Shown: positions 32,808 through 41,543 of the stretch, in pieces | Position numbering within the stretch: position 1 is the first letter of the stretch | Layout of the letters: each line of letters starts with the position of its first letter | Source of the DNA: BACL27 sp964203235 | Lineage (GTDB): Bacteria > Actinomycetota > Acidimicrobiia > Acidimicrobiales > Ilumatobacteraceae | Direction of reading: 5' to 3' | NCBI GenBank assembly: GCA_964203235.1 | Contig: CAXNLE010000002.1 | Coordinates: 620,001 to 684,000, forward strand | Length of the DNA: 64,000 bases | Translations under genes and position numbers: made by a program | Notes under the pieces: generated by a model | The model's database searches: none | Seen by the model: the letters and a program-made list of their open reading frames with translations, nothing else | Told to the model about the DNA's origin: nothing

Positions 32808-34181
32808 TTACGCGCGGCGCAGGGTTGTGCCAGCTTTAGTGGTTTCAACGAGCCAACCGAGTGTTTGTAGTTCATTCCGAATCTCGTCGGCTTTGGCAAA
32901 ATCTTTTGCGGCGCGAGCAGCATCAAGTGCTACAGCCTTGGCTTGTGAATCAGCATCAACAACATCAGCCGCGTTAAGTTGCAAACCAAATGCAATGCAG
33001 ATTTCGCGTACGGCCAAAGAAAGCGCTCCAGCAGTTTTTGTGTCACCAGAATCAACAGCAACATTCGCGCGACGAATTGCATCAAACATCACGCCGACTG
33101 CAACCGGTGTGTTTAAGTCATCATCCATCGCTGCACGAAATGCGGTGAGCGTCGCGTCGTCAGGCGAAGCCGAATCAGAAGAAACAGTAAGCGAATTAGT
33201 TCGCGCAGCAAAAGAGTCAACACCAGCAAGAGCATTGACAGACGCATCAATATTGTCGAGACCAACTTTTACAGGTGAGCGATAGTGCGTTTGCAGCAAC
33301 AACATGCGATACGCACGCGCATCATAACGATCTAGCAAATCAGGCAAGTTAGTGACGTTGCCCAAACTCTTGGACATTTTCTCGCCTTCGGTGTCGACAA
33401 CAAAACCGTTGTGCATCCAGTGATGGGCAAAGTCTTTGCCAAGTGCAACTGCTTGCGCGCGTTCATTCTCGTGATGTGGAAACCGCAAGTCGGCACCACC
33501 ACAATGCAAATCAAAACCTTCGCCAAGCAACTCAAGACTCATCACAACACACTCGCTGTGCCAACCTGGTCGACCTTCACCCCACGGTGACGGCCACGCG
33601 GGCTCACCGGGTTTTGAAAACTTCCACAACACGAAATCTGCAGGATGCTTTTTCTGATCGGCGCCAAATACCGCTCGGTCACCACCACCAACAAGCATCT
33701 CGTCAATGTTTTGTTGAGCAAGCAAGCCATAATCCTTGACGACACTGGTACTCATATATATGCCGTCATCTGTCTCGTATGCCGCATCTTTTGCCACGAG
33801 TTCGGCAATCAGCCCAACTATTTGATCCACATATTCGGTTGCACGCGGCACTTCGGTTGGACGCAACACACCAAGTCGCGCCATCGATTCAAACCACACT
33901 GTTTCGCACTTTTGAGCGATATCCAACCACGGGCGTTTCTCTCGCTCAGCGCGATTAATAATTTTGTCGTCTATATCTGTGATATTTGAAACAAGCCGAA
34001 CTTTAATACCTGTCCACTCGAGGTAGCGGCGCAAAATATCGTACACAAGCGTGGCTCGCCCATGGCCGATATGCGGGGGCCCATAAACCGTTGGCCCGCA
34101 AAGATAAATGCTTAATTCGCCAGGCTTACGTTGCTCAAGCAAGCGAATTTTCGAAGTTGCGGTGTCGTATAAATTCAGCAC
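32808..34181 (-). CDS. cysS: cysteinyl-tRNA synthetase
   Basis: 457-residue class Ia synthetase that attaches Cys to tRNA-Cys. The zinc/HIGH region reads LCGPTVYGPPHIGHGR (about residues 27-42), the central SECVVMSLELLG and HCGGADLRFPHHENERAQ bind zinc and cysteine, and KMSKSLGN (about 263-270) is the second ATP motif. The C-terminal anticodon-binding domain is present, so it is not the shorter mycothiol ligase MshC. GTG is the start. The gene is divergent from valS with only 35 bp between; minus-strand TATCCT (34190-34195) 8 nt upstream suggests a leaderless transcript. It is likely the only cysS, though that cannot be checked here. Confidence 0.97.
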   Translation of the reverse strand: MLNLYDTATSKIRLLEQRKPGELSIYLCGPTVYGPPHIGHGRATLVYDILRRYLEWTGIKVRLVSNITDIDDKIINRAEREKRPWLDIAQKCETVWFESMARLGVLRPTEVPRATEYVDQIVGLIAELVAKDAAYETDDGIYMSTSVVKDYGLLAQQNIDEMLVGGGDRAVFGADQKKHPADFVLWKFSKPGEPAWPSPWGEGRPGWHSECVVMSLELLGEGFDLHCGGADLRFPHHENERAQAVALGKDFAHHWMHNGFVVDTEGEKMSKSLGNVTNLPDLLDRYDARAYRMLLLQTHYRSPVKVGLDNIDASVNALAGVDSFAARTNSLTVSSDSASPDDATLTAFRAAMDDDLNTPVAVGVMFDAIRRANVAVDSGDTKTAGALSLAVREICIAFGLQLNAADVVDADSQAKAVALDAARAAKDFAKADEIRNELQTLGWLVETTKAGTTLRRA

Positions 34182-34189
34182 AGATATTA

Positions 34190-34207
34190 AGGATAGGCGA
34201 GTACCGT
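34190..34207. promoter_or_regulatory. compact divergent promoter for cysS and valS
   Basis: Minus-strand TATCCT (34190-34195) ends 8 nt before the cysS GTG. Plus-strand TACCGT (34202-34207) ends 9 nt before the valS ATG at 34217. No Shine-Dalgarno precedes either start. Confidence 0.45.
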
Positions 34208-34216
34208 TATTTCGTC

Positions 34217-36796
34217 ATGTCACGCGTACCCGAGAAGCCAACAATGGATGGAGTTGATGCTCGACTCGTTGAACAGTGGGAGCGCGACGGCATTTACCGT
34301 TTCGATCGCACAGCAGAGCGCAAAAATATTTTCTCAATTGATACTCCGCCGCCGACAGTCAGTGGTTCGCTACACATGGGTCACGTTTTTTCGTACACGC
34401 ACACAGACACGCTGGCTCGCTTTTGGCGAATGCGTGGCAAATCTGTTTTTTATCCAATGGGATGGGATGACAACGGTCTGCCAACCGAGCGCCGAGTACA
34501 GAATTATTACGGCGTGTCGTGCGACCCTTCGCTGAAATATATAGCGAATTTTGAACCACCGTTTCGCGGTGACCCGCCAAAAGATTCGCGCGCAATACCA
34601 ATTTCGCGACCAAACTTTATTGAACTTTGTGATGAGCTGACTGCACAAGATGAAAAAGTTTTTGAAGATTTATTTCGTCGTCTCGGGCTATCGGTTGACT
34701 GGAGTTTGCTTTATACAACTATTAGCGAACATGCTCGGCGCACTGCGCAAAGTGCATTCTTAAAAAATCTTGAACGTGGTGAGGCTTACACACAAGAAGC
34801 ACCGACACTTTGGGATGTTGACTTCGGTACGGCAGTTGCACAAGCAGAACTTGAAGACCGCGAGCGACCTGGCGCATTTCATAAATTAAAATTTCATGTG
34901 CCAGACGAAAGTCGCAGCGAGTTTGTAGTTGAAACTACTCGCCCAGAATTAATTGCGGCCTGCGTCGGACTGGTCGCACACCCTGATGATGCGCGATATC
35001 AACATCTTTTTGGCAAAGTTGCGCATACACCAATTTTTAATGTTGAAGTGCCGGTTTTTGCTCACCCTCTTGCGCAACAAGATAAGGGCTCGGGCATTGC
35101 GATGGTTTGCACATTCGGAGATTTAACAGATGTGATTTGGTGGCGCGAATTAAATCTCAACACTCGCCCAACAATCGGACGTGACGGACGATTTGTTGCA
35201 GATGCTCCAGTAGTAATGTCGGATAAAGCAAAACTGCAATATGCACGACTTGCCGGCAAAACTGTAAAGCAAGCACAAACATTGACGGTAGAAATATTGC
35301 GTGAAACTGGCGAACTCATCGATGAGCCACGAGCAATTACTCATGCAGTTAAGTTTTATGAAAAAGGCGATCGGCCACTTGAAATTGTTACAAGTCGACA
35401 GTGGTACATCCGTAATGGTGGTCGCGATCAAGCGCTTCGCGACAAGTTGCTTGCACGCGGTGACGAACTCACTTGGCACCCAGATTTCATGCAACACCGT
35501 TATGCAAACTGGGTCGGCGGTTTAAACGGCGACTGGCTCGTAAGCCGTCAAAGATATTTTGGTGTACCGATACCGCTTTGGTATCGCCTTGATGCGCAAT
35601 GTGAAATCGTTTATGACAATCCACTGGTGCCAATTAAAGATCAATTGCCAATTGATCCAAGTACAGATTTGCCAATTGGTTTTGTTGCCGAGCAACGCGG
35701 GCAAGCCAACGGGTTTGTTGGTGACCCCGACATCATGGATACTTGGGCGACTTCTTCACTTACTCCACAAATTGCCGGTAGGTGGATAGATGATCAAGAT
35801 TTGTTCACGAGAATTTTTCCAATGGATGTTCGACCACAAGGTCACGACATTATTCGCACGTGGTTGTTTGCCACGATGGTTCGTTCAAACTTCGAACACA
35901 ATCAAGCACCATGGAAGAACGCCGCGTTGTCTGGCTGGATTCTCGACCCTGATCGCAAAAAGATGTCGAAATCAAAAGGCAATGTTGTAACGCCATCAGA
36001 TTTATTTGATCAATACGGCAGCGACGCTGTGCGATATTGGGCTGCATGTGCACGACCTGGTGTTGACACAACTTTTAGTGAAGAACAAATGAAAGTCGGG
36101 CGAAAACTTGCAACAAAGCTTTTGAACTTGACGAAGTTTGTTCTTGGTGCCGGAGAGTTGACCCCGGATTCAAAGCCGACTGATTTGATTGATCATGCAA
36201 TGCTCATTCGCCTGGCTGCAGTAGTTGATGAAGCCACACTTGCCCTCGAGCAATTTGATTACGCCCGAGCGCTCGAACGAACTGAAGCTTTTTTCTGGTG
36301 GTTCTGTGATGATTATGTCGAATTGGTAAAAACTCGTGCCTACGGCGAGACTCACGATGCATCATCGGCAAGAGTTTCTTTACATCGCGCCTTGAGTATT
36401 TTGCAACGGTTGCTTGCACCGATGTTGCCATTTGCTACAGAAGAAGTTTGGTCTTGGCTAGAGTCAGGCTCAATTCATTTGGCGAACTGGCCAACAACTC
36501 AAGAGACTCTTGCCGACTTTGTTGCTTCAGATGATGCAAGTGCGTTACTTGACGCAACTTGCGTTGTGCTTGCGGCGGTGCGGCGTGCCAAAACAGAAGC
36601 AAAGGTTTCTCAACGTGCTGAAGTTTTGCAACTTGTTGTTACGACGTCAAGTACAACGATTGATCTATTGGAAGCAAATATTCTTGACTTGCGTAATGCT
36701 GGAGCATTGCAAGAAATAAAATTTGTGATTTCTGCCTCGCAGACGAACACGCAAGACATTGTCGCGCAGGTAACTCTTGCTACTCCACTAACCTGA
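34217..36796 (+). CDS. valS: valyl-tRNA synthetase, archaeal/rickettsial-type
   Basis: 859-residue class Ia synthetase charging tRNA-Val. The HIGH motif reads HMGH in PPTVSGSLHMGHVFSY (about residues 42-57), the CP1 editing domain occupies about 200-330, and KKMSKSKGN is the second ATP motif. The wording around HIGH (DTPPPTVSGSLHMGH) and WDDNGLPTERRVQ matches the archaeal/Rickettsia-type ValS, and the protein ends without the C-terminal coiled-coil arm of standard bacterial ValS. The frame is open from 34091, but ATG 34217 matches the family start and avoids overlap with cysS. TACCGT 9 nt upstream suggests a leaderless start. Confidence 0.95.
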   Translation: MSRVPEKPTMDGVDARLVEQWERDGIYRFDRTAERKNIFSIDTPPPTVSGSLHMGHVFSYTHTDTLARFWRMRGKSVFYPMGWDDNGLPTERRVQNYYGVSCDPSLKYIANFEPPFRGDPPKDSRAIPISRPNFIELCDELTAQDEKVFEDLFRRLGLSVDWSLLYTTISEHARRTAQSAFLKNLERGEAYTQEAPTLWDVDFGTAVAQAELEDRERPGAFHKLKFHVPDESRSEFVVETTRPELIAACVGLVAHPDDARYQHLFGKVAHTPIFNVEVPVFAHPLAQQDKGSGIAMVCTFGDLTDVIWWRELNLNTRPTIGRDGRFVADAPVVMSDKAKLQYARLAGKTVKQAQTLTVEILRETGELIDEPRAITHAVKFYEKGDRPLEIVTSRQWYIRNGGRDQALRDKLLARGDELTWHPDFMQHRYANWVGGLNGDWLVSRQRYFGVPIPLWYRLDAQCEIVYDNPLVPIKDQLPIDPSTDLPIGFVAEQRGQANGFVGDPDIMDTWATSSLTPQIAGRWIDDQDLFTRIFPMDVRPQGHDIIRTWLFATMVRSNFEHNQAPWKNAALSGWILDPDRKKMSKSKGNVVTPSDLFDQYGSDAVRYWAACARPGVDTTFSEEQMKVGRKLATKLLNLTKFVLGAGELTPDSKPTDLIDHAMLIRLAAVVDEATLALEQFDYARALERTEAFFWWFCDDYVELVKTRAYGETHDASSARVSLHRALSILQRLLAPMLPFATEEVWSWLESGSIHLANWPTTQETLADFVASDDASALLDATCVVLAAVRRAKTEAKVSQRAEVLQLVVTTSSTTIDLLEANILDLRNAGALQEIKFVISASQTNTQDIVAQVTLATPLT

Positions 36797-36803
36797 TTAG
36801 TGC

Positions 36804-38099
36804 ATGTTGCGAAGGTTGATATCTAAACCAAAATTTGGTCCAAGACCGAAATCGCATTATTTCGTACTGTCCCTAAATATATTCGTCGTTACTTTATTGG
36901 TATTTTCAGGGTTCGGAATGCTTTGGGTTAATGGTCGTGTTAATCAACGACTAATTGTTACCTTGAATAATTCTCGAGAGAACACAGACAACCAAACGCA
37001 AACCGCAAATGATTCACCAACTAATTCAGATGTAGTTCTTGATCCAAAAAGTCTGGACGCAAAAAACTTTTTATTGACCGGTTCAGACAATGGCTCATGC
37101 GCCGACGCCAAAAGTTCAACCACGGGGGGCATCGGCGACCGCACAAGTCTTGGCGAACGTAGCGACACAATCATGATTATTCGGATCGACCCGAGTTCAA
37201 AGCGTGCAGCGATTCTCTCGTTTCCTAGAGACCTATGGGTAAACATCGCTGGCACAACTCGACAAAACCGAATCAACTCTGCATTTAAGAGCACTGACCC
37301 AAATCGTTTGGTTGACACGATTGAAAAAAGTTTTGGCATTCCAGTTGATCATTATGTGAATGTTAATTTTTGTGCGTTTAAAGAGATTGTGACAGCAGTT
37401 GACGGAGTCAAAGTTCCATTTCTGTATCCGACGCATGACAAGAAGACTGGCCTCAATGTCACTACACCGGGATGTATAAATTTTGATGGTGACCGCGCGC
37501 TGGCATACGTTCGCTCAAGATCGGGCTATAGATATTTTGATACGACCAAACAAAAATGGTTAGAAGACCCATCAGGCGACCTTGGTCGCATTAGTCGACA
37601 GCAAGATTTTTTACGCCGCTCTATGCAACGAGCACTCGATAAAGGTTCGTCAAACATCGGGGTTGCTAACAACTTGCTGAACGCGGCTTTGAAAAATGTG
37701 ATCACAGACGATCAGCTCACGCCTCGCGGAATGTTAGACCTGGCTCAAGCGATGCGAGATCTGAATACCCGCACGGTTGCTACCTACACGATTGACTCTT
37801 ATCCAAAACGTATCGGTGAACTTTCAGTTTTGATTCCGCAAATCAAATCTGAATCAATGAAACAAGTTCTTGAGATCTTTCAAGGCCGATCACCACTGAC
37901 AGCTCAAAAAGCTTCGATTCACACCCAAAACAAGCCAACTATTGTTCTTGTCGCTCAAAGAATTGCAATTGCCACGACAACTTCTCTCGCGATACCAGAA
38001 TCAAGCACGACTCAGACTCCGCCGACAACAATCCCGACTTCAACCGTCCTGCAAAAGACGGTTGGCGTTGTTCCGCCAGATGATCCAACTTGTCGCTGA
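36804..38099 (+). CDS. LytR-CpsA-Psr (LCP) family protein
   Basis: 431-residue membrane-anchored protein. A basic N-terminus and one membrane helix (about 21-45) are followed by the extracytoplasmic LCP domain (about 105-330), with RSDTIMIIRIDPSSKRAAILSFPRDLWV, the NAFK/RINSAF segment and CINFDGDRALAYVRSR containing the conserved Arg residues that bind polyprenyl pyrophosphate. LCP enzymes transfer secondary wall polymers such as arabinogalactan or teichoic-acid-like glycans from lipid carriers to peptidoglycan. A Pro/Thr-rich tail ends the protein. It starts 7 bp after valS and is followed by plsY. It could attach the glycan made by the 56-64 kb cluster, but no link is shown. Confidence 0.93.
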   Translation: MLRRLISKPKFGPRPKSHYFVLSLNIFVVTLLVFSGFGMLWVNGRVNQRLIVTLNNSRENTDNQTQTANDSPTNSDVVLDPKSLDAKNFLLTGSDNGSCADAKSSTTGGIGDRTSLGERSDTIMIIRIDPSSKRAAILSFPRDLWVNIAGTTRQNRINSAFKSTDPNRLVDTIEKSFGIPVDHYVNVNFCAFKEIVTAVDGVKVPFLYPTHDKKTGLNVTTPGCINFDGDRALAYVRSRSGYRYFDTTKQKWLEDPSGDLGRISRQQDFLRRSMQRALDKGSSNIGVANNLLNAALKNVITDDQLTPRGMLDLAQAMRDLNTRTVATYTIDSYPKRIGELSVLIPQIKSESMKQVLEIFQGRSPLTAQKASIHTQNKPTIVLVAQRIAIATTTSLAIPESSTTQTPPTTIPTSTVLQKTVGVVPPDDPTCR

Positions 38100-38131
38100 C
38101 TCTCTGACCAGTCATACAAAACCAACTTGAT

Positions 38132-38150
38132 TACAATAACGCAGGGGTAT
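38132..38150 (+). promoter_or_regulatory. promoter and ribosome binding site of plsY
   Basis: TACAAT (38132-38137) could be a -10 box and is followed by cagggg (38142-38147), a Shine-Dalgarno 6 nt before ATG 38154. This gene thus seems to have a leadered transcript, unlike many neighbours. Confidence 0.5.
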
Positions 38151-38153
38151 TAA

Positions 38154-38744
38154 ATGGAAATTCTGATCGCAATCGTTGTCGTAATTGTTTCATATTTTTT
38201 TGGCACGTTTCCAAGTGCGGCAATTGTTGCTGGTCGAAAAAATCTTGACATCACAACTGTTGGCTCTGGTAACCCGGGCGCATCAAATGTCATCCGCAAT
38301 CTCGGATGGAAAGTTGGGCTAGCCGTTTTCTTAATGGATATGGCCAAGGCTGCACTCGCTGTCGGTCTGGCTTGGGTCGTTACATCTGACCAGCGAAGTC
38401 CATTGTCATATGTTTGTTTGTTCGCAGCAATCATTGGTCACTCATATCCTGTGACTCGCAAATTTAAAGGCGGCAAAGGGGTTGCCTGTGGTGGTGGTGG
38501 AATGTTTATGTTGTTTCCACTCACAAGTTTAATTTTATTTAGTTCATGGTTTGTTCTTACCAAGGTAACTCGTAAAGCCTCGATTGCGTCTTTGGCAATT
38601 TCAATTGCGCTTCCGTTTGGTATTTCGTGGGAGAAAGCAGAGAACTGGGAGATCATCGCAACGTTGGCACTGGTCGCGTTTATTATCGCCAAACATTTAC
38701 CGAACTTACGACGTTTAAAATCTCATGAAGAACCTGATATTTAG
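38154..38744 (+). CDS. plsY: glycerol-3-phosphate acyltransferase PlsY
   Basis: 196-residue integral membrane enzyme that transfers the acyl group from acyl-phosphate to glycerol-3-phosphate, the first step of phospholipid synthesis. Motifs: GSGNPGASNVIRNLG (motif 1, about residues 38-52), GHSYPVTRKFKGGKGVACGGG (motif 2, about 95-115) and a third loop near LPNLRRLKS. About five membrane helices. The GTFPSAAIVAGR start and total length fit PlsY. ATG 38154 has a clear Shine-Dalgarno. It sits among envelope genes (LCP upstream, DedA downstream), 45 bp before the DedA gene. The plsX partner is not in this window. Confidence 0.95.
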   Translation: MEILIAIVVVIVSYFFGTFPSAAIVAGRKNLDITTVGSGNPGASNVIRNLGWKVGLAVFLMDMAKAALAVGLAWVVTSDQRSPLSYVCLFAAIIGHSYPVTRKFKGGKGVACGGGGMFMLFPLTSLILFSSWFVLTKVTRKASIASLAISIALPFGISWEKAENWEIIATLALVAFIIAKHLPNLRRLKSHEEPDI

Positions 38745-38777
38745 TTTGAGCAAACTGGTAGCACCATAATTTCTCGC

Positions 38778-38783
38778 TAGGGT
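38778..38783 (+). promoter_or_regulatory. putative -10 box of the DedA-like gene
   Basis: TAGGGT ends 6 nt before ATG 38790; a leaderless transcript is likely. Confidence 0.4.
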
Positions 38784-38789
38784 TTTGTA

Positions 38790-39416
38790 ATGCTTACTGT
38801 TGTCAATACTTTTTTTGACTGGCTAAAAGAATCTTCGTCGTCACCATGGTTCTATTTGATTATTTTCGGGGTTGCTGTATTCGACTCAGTGCTACCGATT
38901 GTTCCAAGTGAAACACTTGTCATAATTGGCGGTGTGAGCGCTGGTTCTGGTTCACTTTCAATTGCATTAGTCATTCTTTGCGCCGGAAGCGGTGCATTTG
39001 TTGGCGATAACTTAAGTTATTTCATCGGACGTGAAGCTAGTGATTGGGTGATCAAGCGACGAACACGCACAGAACGTGGTGCGAAACAAATGGCAAACAT
39101 AGTTGACCAGATTCATGAACGCGGTGGAATGTTATTGATCACTGCGAGGTTTATCCCTGGTGGACGAACAGTTCTTACACTTTCATGCGGAGTTACCCGT
39201 CAGCCACGTAAATGGTTTATTGGTTGGGCGGTTGTAGCTGCAAGTGTGTGGTCGCTTTATGCATCACTACTTGGATACATAGGCGGAAAGTCTTTTGCTG
39301 ATAATCACACCAAAGCTTTTTTGATTGCATTCGCCGGAGCCTTCGGTGTAACGATAATTATTGAGGGTTTCCGCGCCATCTCACACAGGGTTAAACGGCA
39401 AAAGTCACTCAGTTAA
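38790..39416 (+). CDS. DedA/VTT-domain membrane protein
   Basis: 208-residue membrane protein of the DedA (SNARE-associated/VTT) family. The reentrant region with VFDSVLPIVPSETLVIIGG (about residues 30-48) and the later RFIPGGRTVLTLSCG (about 118-132) are the conserved motifs, and five helices are likely. DedA proteins are now viewed as lipid carriers or undecaprenyl-phosphate flippases that depend on the proton motive force. Its place between plsY and an alanine-racemase-like gene supports an envelope role. The substrate is not readable. Confidence 0.92.
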   Translation: MLTVVNTFFDWLKESSSSPWFYLIIFGVAVFDSVLPIVPSETLVIIGGVSAGSGSLSIALVILCAGSGAFVGDNLSYFIGREASDWVIKRRTRTERGAKQMANIVDQIHERGGMLLITARFIPGGRTVLTLSCGVTRQPRKWFIGWAVVAASVWSLYASLLGYIGGKSFADNHTKAFLIAFAGAFGVTIIIEGFRAISHRVKRQKSLS

Positions 39417-39440
39417 TAAGCGGCTGTAAAGTTAGTTGCA

Positions 39441-40394
39441 GTGACTCTGCGATTAAACGTTGACTCAATTTCATGGAAGCGTCATTTTCGTGAAGTTGCT
39501 AATGGCTTTGGTGATCTCATCCCAGTTGTAAAAGGCAACGGATACGGTTTTGGACGATCGACGTTGATTCAACATGCGGTGACACTTTCTAGTGAAATCG
39601 CAGTTGGTTCTGTTTATGAGGTACATGATGTGCCCGAAAATTGCGTTGCGATCGTTCTAACCCCAGCAGGACGCGAACTGCCAGAGTCTTTGCCCCAAAC
39701 TGCTGTATTAACAGTTGGCTCACTCAGCCATGTAGAGAACCTCAGAAATAATTCTTGGCGTGGTTCGGTAGTCGTAAAACTTCGCTCAAGCATGAACCGT
39801 TACGGTGCCAATAAAGATGAACTGACAGACGTTTTAGCGGCACTTAAAAATGCAGGACTGACTCAGGTTGGTTGGTCAATTCATCCACCTCTTGATGGAG
39901 AGCCAAGCGACCATCTAGCTGAAATTAGAAACTGGATGTTAAAAATATCGTCTGACATACCTTGGTTTGTTAGTCATGTTGACGCAAGTGGCATTAAACA
40001 ACTGCGACAAGAGTTCGTCAAAAATAAAATTCGTGTTCGCTCGGGTACAGCACTTTGGCTCGGTGATAAATCTATGACTCACCTGATGGCCGATGTGCTT
40101 GATATTCGATCTGTCGGTCAGGGCGAAACTGCTGGTTATCGAAACGTGAAGATCACACAAGACGGTGCTATCGCAATGATCGGCGCCGGCACAAGTCATG
40201 GCGTTCATCTAGTTGGCGCAGAACTAAGCCCTTTTCATTTCAATCAACAGCGACTTGAACTTGTTGAGCCATCACATATGCACACTTCAATGCTTTTTAT
40301 CCCTAAGGGCGACAAATTACCGCAGGTTGGCGACAACATTGACGTGCAACAACCTCTCACGCGTGTGTATCCAGACATTATTTCTTGGATCTAA
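39441..40394 (+). CDS. alanine racemase-like PLP protein
   Basis: 317-residue protein resembling the N-terminal barrel of alanine racemase. The cofactor lysine region reads VVKGNGYGFG (about residues 29-38), like VVKADAYGHG of Alr, and VVVKLRSSMNRYGA resembles the next barrel strand. The C-terminal beta domain is short, and the Alr catalytic tyrosine block and the GRVSMDQ-type motif are not recognisable (MHTSMLFIP instead). It may therefore be a divergent racemase, or a PLP-binding protein with another role in wall synthesis. GTG 39441 has TAAAGT 8 nt upstream. The DUF418-like gene follows 2 bp after its stop. Confidence 0.8.
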   Translation: MTLRLNVDSISWKRHFREVANGFGDLIPVVKGNGYGFGRSTLIQHAVTLSSEIAVGSVYEVHDVPENCVAIVLTPAGRELPESLPQTAVLTVGSLSHVENLRNNSWRGSVVVKLRSSMNRYGANKDELTDVLAALKNAGLTQVGWSIHPPLDGEPSDHLAEIRNWMLKISSDIPWFVSHVDASGIKQLRQEFVKNKIRVRSGTALWLGDKSMTHLMADVLDIRSVGQGETAGYRNVKITQDGAIAMIGAGTSHGVHLVGAELSPFHFNQQRLELVEPSHMHTSMLFIPKGDKLPQVGDNIDVQQPLTRVYPDIISWI

Positions 40395-40396
40395 AA

Positions 40397-41518
40397 ATGT
40401 CGCTTGACTCGAGTACGCGTGAAAACGATGTTCGAATAGTCAGTTTGGATGTGATGCGAACAATTGCATTGTTCGGAATCATCGTGCTCAACTACCACGG
40501 CTACTTAAATTTCTCTGGCGCGCTAAGCACTACTGAGCCTTCAATCTATGAACGATGGTGGCATCCATTTAATGGTGTCCTTGCTAATCCGTTTCCTGTT
40601 GGATTTGTAATGGTTGCGGGCATGGGTGTTTCACTCATGATTGGCGCGAAAAACACAAAGCAGGTAATAACCGAAACGCGGTGGAGGCTCGCACGACGTG
40701 GCTTGTTCTTGTTCACACTTGGATACGGCATTGAATGGGTGTGGGCGGGCACAATCTTGCCCTATTACGGTGCTTACTTTCTTATCGGCAGCATCATCGC
40801 AACTTGGTCGCGTGCAAAACTGATCTCACTCGGTGCATTTTCGGTCTTGGCAGCAGCACTTATCGAGTGGTGGCGTCTTGAGCAATCATTCAACGGCAAC
40901 TTGACTCTTTGGCTCTCGCCTGCCACACCCAACACACCACGCGACTTACTTATTCGTCTGTTGATTGACTACACGCATCCAATATTTCCATGGTTGATGT
41001 TTTTTATCGTCGGCATTCTGCTGGGTCGGGTGTATTCGCAAATTGCCGCACTTCGAAGAACGCTCTTTACATTCGCTTCTGCAGCAGTGGTCATTGCCTA
41101 CACCCTTAACTCAATCGTTCGCACACGAGTGGTTAATGAGTCTGGTTCTGGTGAACGATGGTCGCATCTCGTTTCGACTCGGCCGTTTGACCGAGGGATA
41201 CTTTATGTTGCCGCTTCAATTGGCGTAGTGGTCGCGGTGTTTGTAGTTTTACATTTTCTTTGCGAACGTTACGAGAATTCACAAGTTATTGAGACCGCAA
41301 GGATCACGGGCCAGATGACACTGACAATTTATCTCGCCCATATTTTTATCTTCAATACGGTTGTGAACAGATTAAAACTTGTAACACCAACTGGCTTAGA
41401 TACGGCAATGATCATGAGCATCGCTGTTTACACTTCGTCAATTGTCTGGGCTAACTGGTGGCACAATCGTTTTGGCCAAGGCCCTGCTGAGCGTGTTTAT
41501 CGCCGATTCGGTGGCTAA
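40397..41518 (+). CDS. DUF418/acyltransferase-like membrane protein
   Basis: 373-residue protein with about ten membrane helices. The first helix follows RIVSLDVMRTIALFGIIVLNYHGY, typical of DUF418 and the related heparan-glucosaminide acetyltransferase-like families. The C-terminus has MTLTIYLAHIFIF and ends NRFGQGPAERVYRRFGG, the DUF418 C-terminal pattern. ATG 40397 is 2 nt after the racemase-like stop; the frame also allows TTG 40385. These proteins are thought to transfer acyl groups to surface glycans or wall components. The tight coupling to a racemase-like gene suggests a joint envelope modification; this is inference. Confidence 0.88.
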   Translation: MSLDSSTRENDVRIVSLDVMRTIALFGIIVLNYHGYLNFSGALSTTEPSIYERWWHPFNGVLANPFPVGFVMVAGMGVSLMIGAKNTKQVITETRWRLARRGLFLFTLGYGIEWVWAGTILPYYGAYFLIGSIIATWSRAKLISLGAFSVLAAALIEWWRLEQSFNGNLTLWLSPATPNTPRDLLIRLLIDYTHPIFPWLMFFIVGILLGRVYSQIAALRRTLFTFASAAVVIAYTLNSIVRTRVVNESGSGERWSHLVSTRPFDRGILYVAASIGVVVAVFVVLHFLCERYENSQVIETARITGQMTLTIYLAHIFIFNTVVNRLKLVTPTGLDTAMIMSIAVYTSSIVWANWWHNRFGQGPAERVYRRFGG

Positions 41519-41543
41519 TTAAATAACCGAATAAATTTCAACA

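Noticed and set aside
32808..34181. Mycothiol ligase MshC instead of CysS
   Set aside because: The length and the complete C-terminal anticodon-binding region fit CysS.
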